In this document: positions 1 through 6,169 of the stretch, one piece after another | How positions within the stretch are numbered: the first letter of the stretch is position 1 | Layout of the letters: the number at the start of each line of letters is the position of its first letter | NCBI GenBank assembly: GCA_002358345.1 | Contig: DEOR01000034.1 | Span: forward strand, 39,188 to 45,356 | Direction: 5' to 3' | DNA: 6,169 bases | DNA from: Proteobacteria bacterium UBA3413 | GTDB lineage: Bacteria > Pseudomonadota > Gammaproteobacteria > Magnimaribacterales > D2472 | Position numbers and translations under genes: made by a program | The notes under the pieces: generated by a model | Told to the model about the DNA's origin: nothing | The model's database searches: none | What the model saw: only the letters and a program-made list of their open reading frames with translations

Positions 1-499
1 CAAGATTCTGAACTCCAATTAGGTTTTGTTCGTTGAGTTGCCATGAATAGGCACCTTGATCAAGCTGATTAGCTTCTATTGAAATTTTCTGAGAAAGGTT
101 TGATTTATCGGTTAGCGAAATAAATACAAACTCATCTAAATTAACCAATATGAAAGATAAAAGTAGCGGGCCAATGCCTGCAATTAATACAATTTTTACA
201 GGAGCAAATCCAAGAGACCTAAGGAATATTAAGTTACCTTGTTGGTTAAAGAGCGTTAATGCTATTAATGTCCCTATGAGCATGGAGGTCTCTAAGTACT
301 GCAGACCTTTATGAGGCTGCTCCAGCATGGTCGTTAGAAGTAATGAAAGAAAGCTTATACCATCTGAGAGATTCTCTAGTTCTGTGACAAAAGAAACAGT
401 AAAATCAAGACAAAGGATCGTCAGCCATACAAAAAGTGATATGGAAAAGCTTCTCCATATAAGATGTTTGGTATAGGTGCTCATTCCTTGCCGTATCAT
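1..499 (-). CDS. lptG: LptG, LPS export permease subunit (N-terminal part, runs off the left edge)
   Basis: Partial gene: 166 codons plus one base are visible, and the C-terminal half lies beyond position 1. LptG pairs with LptF as the inner-membrane half-transporter of LptB2FG, which extracts lipopolysaccharide and passes it to the LptC/LptA bridge. Visible order: a short cytoplasmic N-terminus, TM1 about residues 18-38 ending in FVTEL, TM2 about 66-84, a coupling-helix segment about 85-99 ending in SLGF, TM3 about 100-121, then the start of the periplasmic jellyroll domain. It aligns without gaps to E. coli LptG from P62 (E. coli P61) through G76 (G75) to N89 (E88). The start at 499 is chosen because its ATG overlaps the lptF stop as ATGA, typical of translational coupling. 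An alternative ATG at 484-482 directly abuts AAGGA and would give a protein five residues shorter. Oddities: Asn at the coupling-helix Glu position, Glu70 in place of a TM2 proline, and few basic residues at the end of TM1. Identification rests on position after lptF and this alignment. Confidence 0.85.
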   Translation of the reverse strand, partial: MIRQGMSTYTKHLIWRSFSISLFVWLTILCLDFTVSFVTELENLSDGISFLSLLLTTMLEQPHKGLQYLETSMLIGTLIALTLFNQQGNLIFLRSLGFAPVKIVLIAGIGPLLLSFILVNLDEFVFISLTDKSNLSQKISIEANQLDQGAYSWQLNEQNLIGVQNL

Positions 500-1623
500 C
501 TGCTTAACCACACGATCAATACAAAGATACTAAAAATGATGGCAATAACTTTCAATCTCTGGCGAGGCATGAAATCTTTCATTGGGAAGCGGCCGTCAAG
601 ATTGAAAAGCAACATACTGATTACTAGAACTGCCAAGTGAACAGGCCATAACCCTAAGTAAAAAAAATGAAAGGACTCTGTGTAACTTTCTCTAAAGGCT
701 ACAAGCAGGCTTAAATACAAGATGTAAATAAGGACTCCTGTCACTATGCTGCCCTCCCTTCCTGCTCTTGGGCTGGATCTTCCAAATACAAAACCAAGCA
801 CCATCAATCCAATCAACATCAGTGGGATGCTCGCATTCCATTGATTTTCAATAAAATTAGAAGAATTTTTAAAATCTAATAATTTTGTGAAGCTAAATTT
901 CTGAGAAGATTGTGCGCCAAGATCAAGGGTATGTGAAAGCTCCTTGAAAGATATTTGTATGTTATTAGGGCTATTTAAATCTGGGTGAACAGACCCATTT
1001 TTGAACCCTAAAATCATTTGATTATTTAGGCTAGATAACTCCAATGCATCTGCTCTGATCAGAGAAAAAGAATCATCCTTGGATATAAAAAAGGTGACGC
1101 CATCCATCACAGAATCATTCATTGCATCAAAATAAAGAAAGCTGTTACTGCTATCTAAATTAATTAAGGTCTTGGCTTTTAGGGTTGCCAACCTATCATC
1201 AAACGACTGCTCTGCTATTAAATTCTTGGATAACACTTTGGCATAAGGGCCAATAAATACACTGAAAACACTGCAGGCAATAAGTGCGAGCAAGAAAAAA
1301 GGGGTCAGATATCTCATCAATCTAAATCTAGAAACTCCCGCTGAAAAATACGCATAAATACCATTAGATTGATATAACTCAGAGACCAATAATAATAGGC
1401 TTAAGAAGAATGCAAAAGGAATAAGAAGCGATAAGAAATCTGGAAGACGCAACAATAAAATTGAGAAAATAATATCTGGATTAAGATCTCCAAGTACTGC
1501 TTGCTCATAATATCCAACCAAACGTGAAGAAAAAATAAGTCCTAACAAAATCAATAAAATAGCCGTGAATCCTTTGAAGATTTGAGTATTAAGGTGAATT
1601 GCAAGAATATTTTTTTTATACAT
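496..1623 (-). CDS. lptF: LptF, LPS export permease subunit
   Basis: Complete 375-residue inner-membrane protein (E. coli LptF is 366). With LptG and the ATPase LptB it forms the LptB2FG lipopolysaccharide extractor. Topology read from the sequence: TM1 about 18-35, TM2 about 51-80 with the conserved Pro69, coupling helix about 81-98 (SELYQSNG...SAGVS), TM3 about 104-126, a periplasmic jellyroll domain about 130-260, TM4 about 264-281, the family loop SSPRAGRE at 283-290 (E. coli NPRQGR), TM5 about 292-310 and TM6 about 320-341. An additional hydrophobic stretch at 357-373 could be a seventh membrane segment. Gly88 stands where E. coli has the coupling-helix Glu84. The start has AAAGG at 1629-1625, only one base from the ATG, and an in-frame TAA lies eight codons upstream with no ATG, GTG or TTG between. 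It is first in the lptF-lptG operon and divergent from pepA, as in other gammaproteobacteria. Confidence 0.93.
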   Translation of the reverse strand: MYKKNILAIHLNTQIFKGFTAILLILLGLIFSSRLVGYYEQAVLGDLNPDIIFSILLLRLPDFLSLLIPFAFFLSLLLLVSELYQSNGIYAYFSAGVSRFRLMRYLTPFFLLALIACSVFSVFIGPYAKVLSKNLIAEQSFDDRLATLKAKTLINLDSSNSFLYFDAMNDSVMDGVTFFISKDDSFSLIRADALELSSLNNQMILGFKNGSVHPDLNSPNNIQISFKELSHTLDLGAQSSQKFSFTKLLDFKNSSNFIENQWNASIPLMLIGLMVLGFVFGRSSPRAGREGSIVTGVLIYILYLSLLVAFRESYTESFHFFYLGLWPVHLAVLVISMLLFNLDGRFPMKDFMPRQRLKVIAIIFSIFVLIVWLSR

Positions 1624-1689
1624 GCCTTTAGCGATCTTGATGCATTACAATAATTATCTTATCAGTAATTTTTATTAGGAGATGGATTT
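1624..1689. promoter_or_regulatory. Divergent lptF/pepA promoter region
   Basis: This 66-bp gap between the two divergent starts must contain the promoters for both units unless they start further inside the genes. For pepA, TACAAT at 1646-1651 matches the sigma-70 -10 consensus at five of six positions, but no good -35 box lies upstream. TTGATG at 1637-1642 with TATCAG at 1660-1665 (17-bp spacer) is an alternative. For lptF, GATAAT on the minus strand (1658-1653) is a five-of-six -10 match with a weak -35. An 8-bp palindrome ATAATTAT lies at 1650-1657, and ATTAC/GTAAT form a short inverted repeat at 1644-1648 and 1665-1669. Both are weak evidence in such AT-rich DNA. The two -10 candidates nearly touch, so the polymerases may compete. 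Exact boxes are guesses; the presence of promoters is inferred from the divergent layout. Confidence 0.4.
1677..1683 (+). promoter_or_regulatory. pepA ribosome binding site
   Basis: AGGAGAT contains a strong Shine-Dalgarno core (AGGAG, 1677-1681) eight bases before the ATG at 1690. It supports the chosen pepA start and is the only well-spaced ribosome binding site in the window. Confidence 0.8.
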
Positions 1690-3204
1690 ATGACTTACAA
1701 AGTCTTATCAAGCTTAACAGCAAATAACGTTAATTCAGCAGATGTGCTTAAGGTTAAAACAGATTTATTAATCATAGGAGTGAATAAAAAGACTGCTTCA
1801 GCGCCCGAGCTAAAAGACCTCCAATCATCTACTAAATCCTTGGTTGCTGAATCTATTAATGTAATTAATGAAGGCTCAAGAAAGTCAATTTTCTTACCTG
1901 CGCCAGATAAAGCTAATGCAAAAAATATATTGCTAATCAAAGAGCCTGATGGAGATGCAGCAAGCTTCTTGGTCATTCGTTACTTCGAAGAAATCATGGC
2001 GATGGTTAAGTCCTCAAAAGCAAAAGACTTTGCCTACTTAATGAGCTCAGCTACACCTAAAACTATAGATTTAAATTGGGCTGCTGAAATTGCAGCAAGA
2101 ACCTTTGAAGCAGCTGCATACACCTTTAATGCGACTAAAAATAAAACAGCAAAACCAGTGACTGTTAAAAAAGGAGCTCTTTTGTTCTCTGGTTTAACGC
2201 CTGCAAAATTAAAATCAATTAAATCCTCAGTTCAATTTGGTCATGCGGTTGGTGAAGGCATGAATGCCACAAAACACCTAGGTGATTTGCCTGGTAATCA
2301 TTGCACGCCTAGAATTATTGAGAGTAAAACTAAAGCCCTTAAAAAAGACTTCCCAGCGTTAAAAATCTCTAGCTTGAATGAAAAAGATCTTGCGAGACTA
2401 AAAATGGGCTCCTACCTATCAGTGTCCAAGGGAAGTGATGAGCCTCCAAGAATGATAACAGTTGAGTATCGAGGTGGCGCTAAAGATAAGCAGCCTCTAG
2501 TCCTTGTTGGCAAAGGGATAACCTTTGATACAGGCGGTATTTCACTTAAGCCTGGCTCTGCAATGGATGAGATGAAATGGGATATGTGTGGCGCTGCATC
2601 TGTATTTGGCATCATGCAAACTCTAGCTAGACTAAAAGCCAAGGTAAATGTTGTAGGGTTATTGGTGTGTGCTGAGAATATGCCTTCAGCTAGAGCTACA
2701 AAACCTGGAGATGTGGTTACGTCTATGTCAGGACAAACTATTGAAATTTTAAATACTGATGCTGAAGGACGATTGGTCCTTTGTGACGCGCTAACTTACG
2801 CAAAGAAATTTAAACCTAGTCATGTGATTGATATGGCAACCCTCACAGGAGCAGTCGTTGTAGCTTTGGGCAGCCCTGCATCAGGCGTCATGGCAAATAA
2901 TCAAGCGTTGGCAGATAAAATTCTAGCAGCTGGTGAAGCTTCGGGCGATAGAGCATGGCAGCTTCCTTTATGGGAAGAGTACGCTCACTGCACAAAAACA
3001 AAGTTTGCTGACTTAGCCAATATTGGTGGCGGAAGAGAAGCCGGAACGATTCATGCAGCCTCTTTTCTATCAAATTTTACGAAAGACTATAAATGGGCTC
3101 ACATGGATATTGCTGCTAGCGCATGGACAGGTGGAGCAAAGAAAGGTGGAACTGGAAGACCAGTCCCCTTATTGGCCGAATTAATTCTAAAAGGAAATTT
3201 ATAA
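1690..3204 (+). CDS. pepA: Leucyl aminopeptidase PepA (M17 family)
   Basis: Complete 504-residue cytosolic M17 metallo-aminopeptidase (E. coli PepA is 503). It removes N-terminal residues, preferably leucine, from peptides using two divalent metal ions and works as a hexamer. The N-terminal macro-like domain covers about 1-165 and is poorly conserved. The catalytic domain covers about 195-504. The signature NTDAEGRL is at 356-363. By constant offset from E. coli, the metal ligands are Lys275, Asp280, Asp298, Asp357 and Glu359, and the catalytic pair is Lys287 and Arg361; all are present. Other family segments are VGKGITFDTGGISLKPG (273-289), the Thr-Leu-Thr-Gly block (384-387) and the C-terminal HMDIA (471-475). 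The start is fixed by a good AGGAG. valS follows after 35 bp, probably in the same transcript. E. coli PepA also binds DNA (carAB regulation, cer recombination); whether this protein does cannot be judged from the sequence. Confidence 0.97.
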   Translation: MTYKVLSSLTANNVNSADVLKVKTDLLIIGVNKKTASAPELKDLQSSTKSLVAESINVINEGSRKSIFLPAPDKANAKNILLIKEPDGDAASFLVIRYFEEIMAMVKSSKAKDFAYLMSSATPKTIDLNWAAEIAARTFEAAAYTFNATKNKTAKPVTVKKGALLFSGLTPAKLKSIKSSVQFGHAVGEGMNATKHLGDLPGNHCTPRIIESKTKALKKDFPALKISSLNEKDLARLKMGSYLSVSKGSDEPPRMITVEYRGGAKDKQPLVLVGKGITFDTGGISLKPGSAMDEMKWDMCGAASVFGIMQTLARLKAKVNVVGLLVCAENMPSARATKPGDVVTSMSGQTIEILNTDAEGRLVLCDALTYAKKFKPSHVIDMATLTGAVVVALGSPASGVMANNQALADKILAAGEASGDRAWQLPLWEEYAHCTKTKFADLANIGGGREAGTIHAASFLSNFTKDYKWAHMDIAASAWTGGAKKGGTGRPVPLLAELILKGNL

Positions 3205-3239
3205 ACCGTATTACTTGAATGCTGTTATTAACATAGCTA
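3205..3239 (+). other. pepA-valS spacer; no holC; possible 5-codon mini-ORF
   Basis: This 35-bp spacer has no room for holC (DNA polymerase III chi subunit), which sits between pepA and valS in E. coli and Pseudomonas. It contains no recognisable Shine-Dalgarno sequence for valS and no hairpin terminator. A tiny open frame at 3219-3236 reads Met-Leu-Leu-Leu-Thr-stop, in the same frame as valS and ending three bases before its ATG. It has no ribosome binding site of its own and may well be chance. Confidence 0.3.
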
Positions 3240-6023
3240 ATGGATAAGAAGCCTTACGATCCTTCTGAAATAGAGCAAACACTCTATCAAGAATGGGAAA
3301 CCTCTGGTCTATTTGAACCAGGTGAAAGTTCTGAATCTTATTCACTAGCTATCCCTCCCCCAAATGTTACCGGGACATTGCACATGGGGCATGGTTTCCA
3401 AAATGCCATCATGGATTGTCTAATTCGTTATCACCGCATGTCAGGAAAAAATACCTTATGGCAAGTGGGCACTGATCATGCAGGGATTGCTACTGAGATG
3501 GTTGTTGAGCGGCGTCTGAATGCTGAAGGAAAATCCAAAGAGAGCATTGGCAGAGCAGCATTTGAAAAAGAAGTGTGGGATTGGAAAAAATACTCTGGCA
3601 ATAAAATTACCTCTCAATTAAGGCGTTTAGGCTCTAGTTTAGATTGGAGCTCAGAAAGATTTACTCTCGATGATGAATATCAATACGCTGTTCAGAGCGC
3701 ATTCATACAGTTATTTGAGGACGGGCTTATTTACCAAGGCAAAAGGCTGGTTAATTGGGACCCTGTTCTTGAAACCTCGCTCTCAGACCTGGAAGTGGTT
3801 AATAAAGATGTGGTTATTAAAATCTGGGAAATTAAATATCTCCTTGATAGCACTGATGAATTTGTCACTATTGCGACCACAAGACCAGAGACTCTTTTTG
3901 GCGATATGGCTCTTGCTGTTAACCCAGATGATGAAAGATTTTTACACCTTGTGGGCAAAAGTGCGGTTATACCTCTATGTGATCGAGTTATTCCTATTGT
4001 TGCCGATAACTATGTAGATCCAGAGTTTGGGACGGGGGTGGTGAAAATTACGCCTGGTCATGACTTTAATGACTATGAGCTAGGCAAGAGACATGGCTTG
4101 CATATAAACGACGATAACCAATGCTGTACGGGAAGTGAAAAAGAATTTGATCCGATCTCGATTCTTAGTAAAGAAGTAAAAATTATTGGGGTAGCGCCAG
4201 AGAAATTCCATGGAATGGATCGTTTTGATGCGCGCACTGAGCTATTGAAAGACCTTGATGCCCAAGGTTTTTTGCTCAAAGAGTCCGAATATGAAAGCAC
4301 GTTGCCCTATGGGGATAGGTCAGATCAAATTCTAGAACCCCTCTTAACCGATCAATGGTATGTGGATGCTAAAACTCTTGCAAAACCAGCAATTGAAGCA
4401 GTGAAATCTAAAGAAATAACATTCGTTCCCGCTAATTGGGAGAAAACATACTTTCAATGGATGGATAATATTCAAGACTGGTGTGTCAGTAGGCAGCTCT
4501 GGTGGGGCCATAGAATTCCAATTTGGTATGATGCCGACGGTCAAGCGTATGCTGGACACTCAGAAGAAGATGTGATGGAAAAAAATAATCTCGCAGGCCC
4601 TCTAATCCAAGAAGAAGATGTGCTGGATACTTGGTTCTCGTCCAGTCTATGGACGTTTGCCACGCTGGGCTGGCCAGAAAAAACATCAAAATTAGAACTC
4701 TTTCATCCAACAACCGCCTTGGTTACTGGCTTTGATATTATTTTTTTCTGGGTTGCCAGAATGATCATGATGACTAAATACTTTATGAAAGAAGTCCCTT
4801 TTAAAGAGGTGTACATTACCGGATTAATCAAGGATGAAAATGGTCAAAAAATGTCGAAATCTAAAGGTAATATTCTAGATCCTATTGATTTAATTGATGG
4901 AGTATCTCTAGAAGCATTGCTAGAAAAAAGAACTGAGGGAATGATGCAGCCTCAATTAAAAGAAAAAATTATCAAGCAGACAAAAAAACAATTTCCAGAT
5001 GGCATAGAGAGTTATGGAACAGATGCACTGCGATATACCTACTACTCTCTTGCTTCCCCAGGCAGAGATATTAATTTTGATATTGGAAGAATTAAAGGTT
5101 ATAGAAATTTTTGCAATAAAATCTGGAATGCCTTCAGATTTATAGAGATGCAAGCTGCAACTCATAGCTATCAACCAGCTGAGCATAAAGCCGATGCGCT
5201 GTCGGACTGGATGTCACAAAAAATATTTCAATCTTCGCTGAACTGCAAAACTCACATAGAAACCTATCGATTTGATTTAGCTGCTGCAGAAATTTATGAA
5301 TTAGTTTGGTCAAATTTCTGTGATTGGAATATTGAATTGAGTAAAGTTGCTATACAGAAATCAACTGATCCCAGTGTAACCGCAGACTTAATTGGTAATC
5401 TATTTAAGAATTTTGAAAATATTTTAAAATTACTACATCCTTTCATGCCATTTATTACAGAGGAACTCTTTGCAAAAATGAATGCTCTGAAGGGGTTTGA
5501 TGGGCGTCAATTTCTTGTAGAGGCTGGCTTTGCCAATCTAACAACCTCTAAAGATAATGGGGTAGATGAATTGATTAATATTATTTCTGAACTAAGGGTG
5601 ATTAGAAGTGAGAATGCAAATATCAAGGATGAAACTTTGCACCTTGTTCTTTCGGGCAACCTTGCTCCCTCAATGGTCAAGCTAATTCAAGAGTTCGAAG
5701 AGATTGTTTGTGGTATCGCAAAATTAGATGCGATTGAGTTCAGTACTGAGGATTATGAAGAGTCTATTGAAAAAGCAATGACTAACTATAAAATTATCAT
5801 TCCTTTGGCAGGCCTTATAGATCCAGAGGAAGAATTAGAAAGGCTCCGCAAAGAGCTAGGCAACGTTGAGAAGGATATTAAAATTATTAGCTCAAAGTTA
5901 GAGAATGAGCAATTTGTTGCAAAGGCTCCAGAGGCCGTAGTTCAAAAAGAGAAAGGGAAAATCACTACAGCTGAAAATAAAAAACTTATGCTAGAAAAAA
6001 GTATTGCTAAGCTTCAGTCTTAA
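3240..6023 (+). CDS. valS: Valyl-tRNA synthetase
   Basis: Complete 927-residue class I synthetase (E. coli ValS is 951). It charges tRNA-Val with valine and hydrolyses mischarged threonine. The Rossmann catalytic domain begins with PPPNVTGTLHMGHG (39-52), including the HIGH motif as HMGH (48-51). The CP1 editing insertion spans about 190-390, with TTRPET at 213-218 and HDFNDYE at 274-280. The second catalytic half carries WCVSRQLWWGHRIP (414-427), the DTWFSS block at 463-468 and KMSKS at 537-541. The anticodon-binding domain covers about 650-790, with HPFMPFITEELF at 733-744. The C-terminal coiled-coil tRNA arm is about 861-927 and includes FVAKAPEAVV (892-901). The start is bounded by an in-frame TAG two codons upstream. 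It lacks a visible Shine-Dalgarno, so translation may rely on coupling to pepA or a weak unstructured leader. Residues 286-325 of CP1 diverge from the usual sequence, though their length is normal. The 3' end overlaps the convergent hydrolase gene by 17 bp. Confidence 0.98.
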   Translation: MDKKPYDPSEIEQTLYQEWETSGLFEPGESSESYSLAIPPPNVTGTLHMGHGFQNAIMDCLIRYHRMSGKNTLWQVGTDHAGIATEMVVERRLNAEGKSKESIGRAAFEKEVWDWKKYSGNKITSQLRRLGSSLDWSSERFTLDDEYQYAVQSAFIQLFEDGLIYQGKRLVNWDPVLETSLSDLEVVNKDVVIKIWEIKYLLDSTDEFVTIATTRPETLFGDMALAVNPDDERFLHLVGKSAVIPLCDRVIPIVADNYVDPEFGTGVVKITPGHDFNDYELGKRHGLHINDDNQCCTGSEKEFDPISILSKEVKIIGVAPEKFHGMDRFDARTELLKDLDAQGFLLKESEYESTLPYGDRSDQILEPLLTDQWYVDAKTLAKPAIEAVKSKEITFVPANWEKTYFQWMDNIQDWCVSRQLWWGHRIPIWYDADGQAYAGHSEEDVMEKNNLAGPLIQEEDVLDTWFSSSLWTFATLGWPEKTSKLELFHPTTALVTGFDIIFFWVARMIMMTKYFMKEVPFKEVYITGLIKDENGQKMSKSKGNILDPIDLIDGVSLEALLEKRTEGMMQPQLKEKIIKQTKKQFPDGIESYGTDALRYTYYSLASPGRDINFDIGRIKGYRNFCNKIWNAFRFIEMQAATHSYQPAEHKADALSDWMSQKIFQSSLNCKTHIETYRFDLAAAEIYELVWSNFCDWNIELSKVAIQKSTDPSVTADLIGNLFKNFENILKLLHPFMPFITEELFAKMNALKGFDGRQFLVEAGFANLTTSKDNGVDELINIISELRVIRSENANIKDETLHLVLSGNLAPSMVKLIQEFEEIVCGIAKLDAIEFSTEDYEESIEKAMTNYKIIIPLAGLIDPEEELERLRKELGNVEKDIKIISSKLENEQFVAKAPEAVVQKEKGKITTAENKKLMLEKSIAKLQS

Positions 6024-6169
6024 GCTGCTGGTTTAAAAAATCACGAATGGCGCTGCCGACCTTGGTTGGTTCTGCATAAGTAATATCATGCTTGCCTCTC
6101 TCAATAATGATTAGCTGTGAATGAGGAATACTCTTCATCAGGCCCTCACTGCCAGCAAAAGGAACCACG
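6007..6169 (-). CDS. Alpha/beta hydrolase, C-terminal fragment (runs off the right edge)
   Basis: Partial gene: the last 53 codons are visible, ending in TAG at 6009-6007. The peptide begins VVPFAGSEGLMKSIPHSQ, continues through a hydrophobic strand LIIIERG, then GKHDIT, and ends in a helix AIRDFLNQQL. This order (strand, Gly-x-His, final amphipathic helix) is the usual C-terminus of alpha/beta-fold hydrolases, with His27 of the visible part as the likely catalytic-triad histidine. The nucleophile and acid residues lie outside the window, so substrate and subfamily cannot be named. It is transcribed toward valS, and its last five codons and stop lie within the valS 3' end, so no intergenic space separates the two genes. 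Reading frame and fold assignment are reasonably supported; specificity is unknown. Confidence 0.72.
   Translation of the reverse strand, partial: VVPFAGSEGLMKSIPHSQLIIIERGKHDITYAEPTKVGSAIRDFLNQQLKTEA

Noticed and set aside
1610..1617. A8 tract at codons 3-5 of lptF as a phase-variation switch
   Set aside because: Similar 7-8 base A or T runs occur elsewhere (for example 660-667 and 4741-4747), as expected for AT-rich DNA, and the gene is normally essential.
1644..1669. ATTAC/GTAAT inverted repeat as an operator in the divergent promoter
   Set aside because: The arms are only five bases and AT-rich. Chance is likely and no regulator site is recognised.
1695..5186. Open frames antisense to, or out of frame with, pepA and valS (for example 1695-1976 and 3670-4017)
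   Set aside because: They lie wholly within strongly conserved genes, have no ribosome binding site, and their translations resemble no protein family.
6009..6026. Hairpin AGCTT/AAGCT around the valS stop as a terminator
   Set aside because: The stem is only five base pairs, it lies within overlapping coding sequence, and no T-run follows on the plus strand. The T6 run on the minus strand is upstream of the stem, not after it.
1..6169. A novel defence, mobile or biosynthetic system
   Set aside because: Every stretch is accounted for by housekeeping genes in conserved order. No repeats, integrase, transposase, toxin-antitoxin pair or unknown gene cluster is visible.

Overview
This is an AT-rich window (GC near 40% by eye) carrying the conserved gammaproteobacterial housekeeping block lptG-lptF | pepA-valS, with two complete enzymes of textbook type. 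The divergent lptFG/pepA arrangement, the E. coli-like architecture of ValS and PepA, the low GC and the very tight spacing suggest a streamlined, probably aquatic gammaproteobacterium (SAR86-like). That placement is inference from gene order and style, not from a database match.

Layout. Positions 1-499 (minus strand) hold the N-terminal part of lptG, cut by the window edge. Positions 496-1623 (minus) hold complete lptF, whose TGA overlaps the lptG ATG as ATGA. Positions 1624-1689 are a 66-bp divergent promoter region. Positions 1690-3204 (plus) encode leucyl aminopeptidase PepA with all metal and catalytic residues. A 35-bp spacer follows, where E. coli and many relatives carry holC. Positions 3240-6023 (plus) encode valyl-tRNA synthetase. 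A convergent minus-strand gene, the C-terminal end of an alpha/beta hydrolase, starts beyond the right edge and ends inside the last codons of valS (stop at 6007-6009). No stretch over 300 bases lacks a gene.

How the genes work together. LptF and LptG are the paired membrane subunits of the LptB2FG lipopolysaccharide extractor and are co-transcribed. PepA and ValS are unrelated cytoplasmic enzymes that are probably co-transcribed. The hydrolase is separate.

I see no RNA gene, CRISPR array, mobile element or new multi-gene system. The most interesting signal is in the Lpt pair. By ungapped comparison with the E. coli proteins, recalled from memory, both subunits lack the conserved coupling-helix glutamate that contacts LptB. 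LptG also lacks several lysines near the lipid A head group and has a glutamate in place of a TM2 proline. LptF has an extra hydrophobic C-terminal segment. The missing holC is a second, smaller observation.
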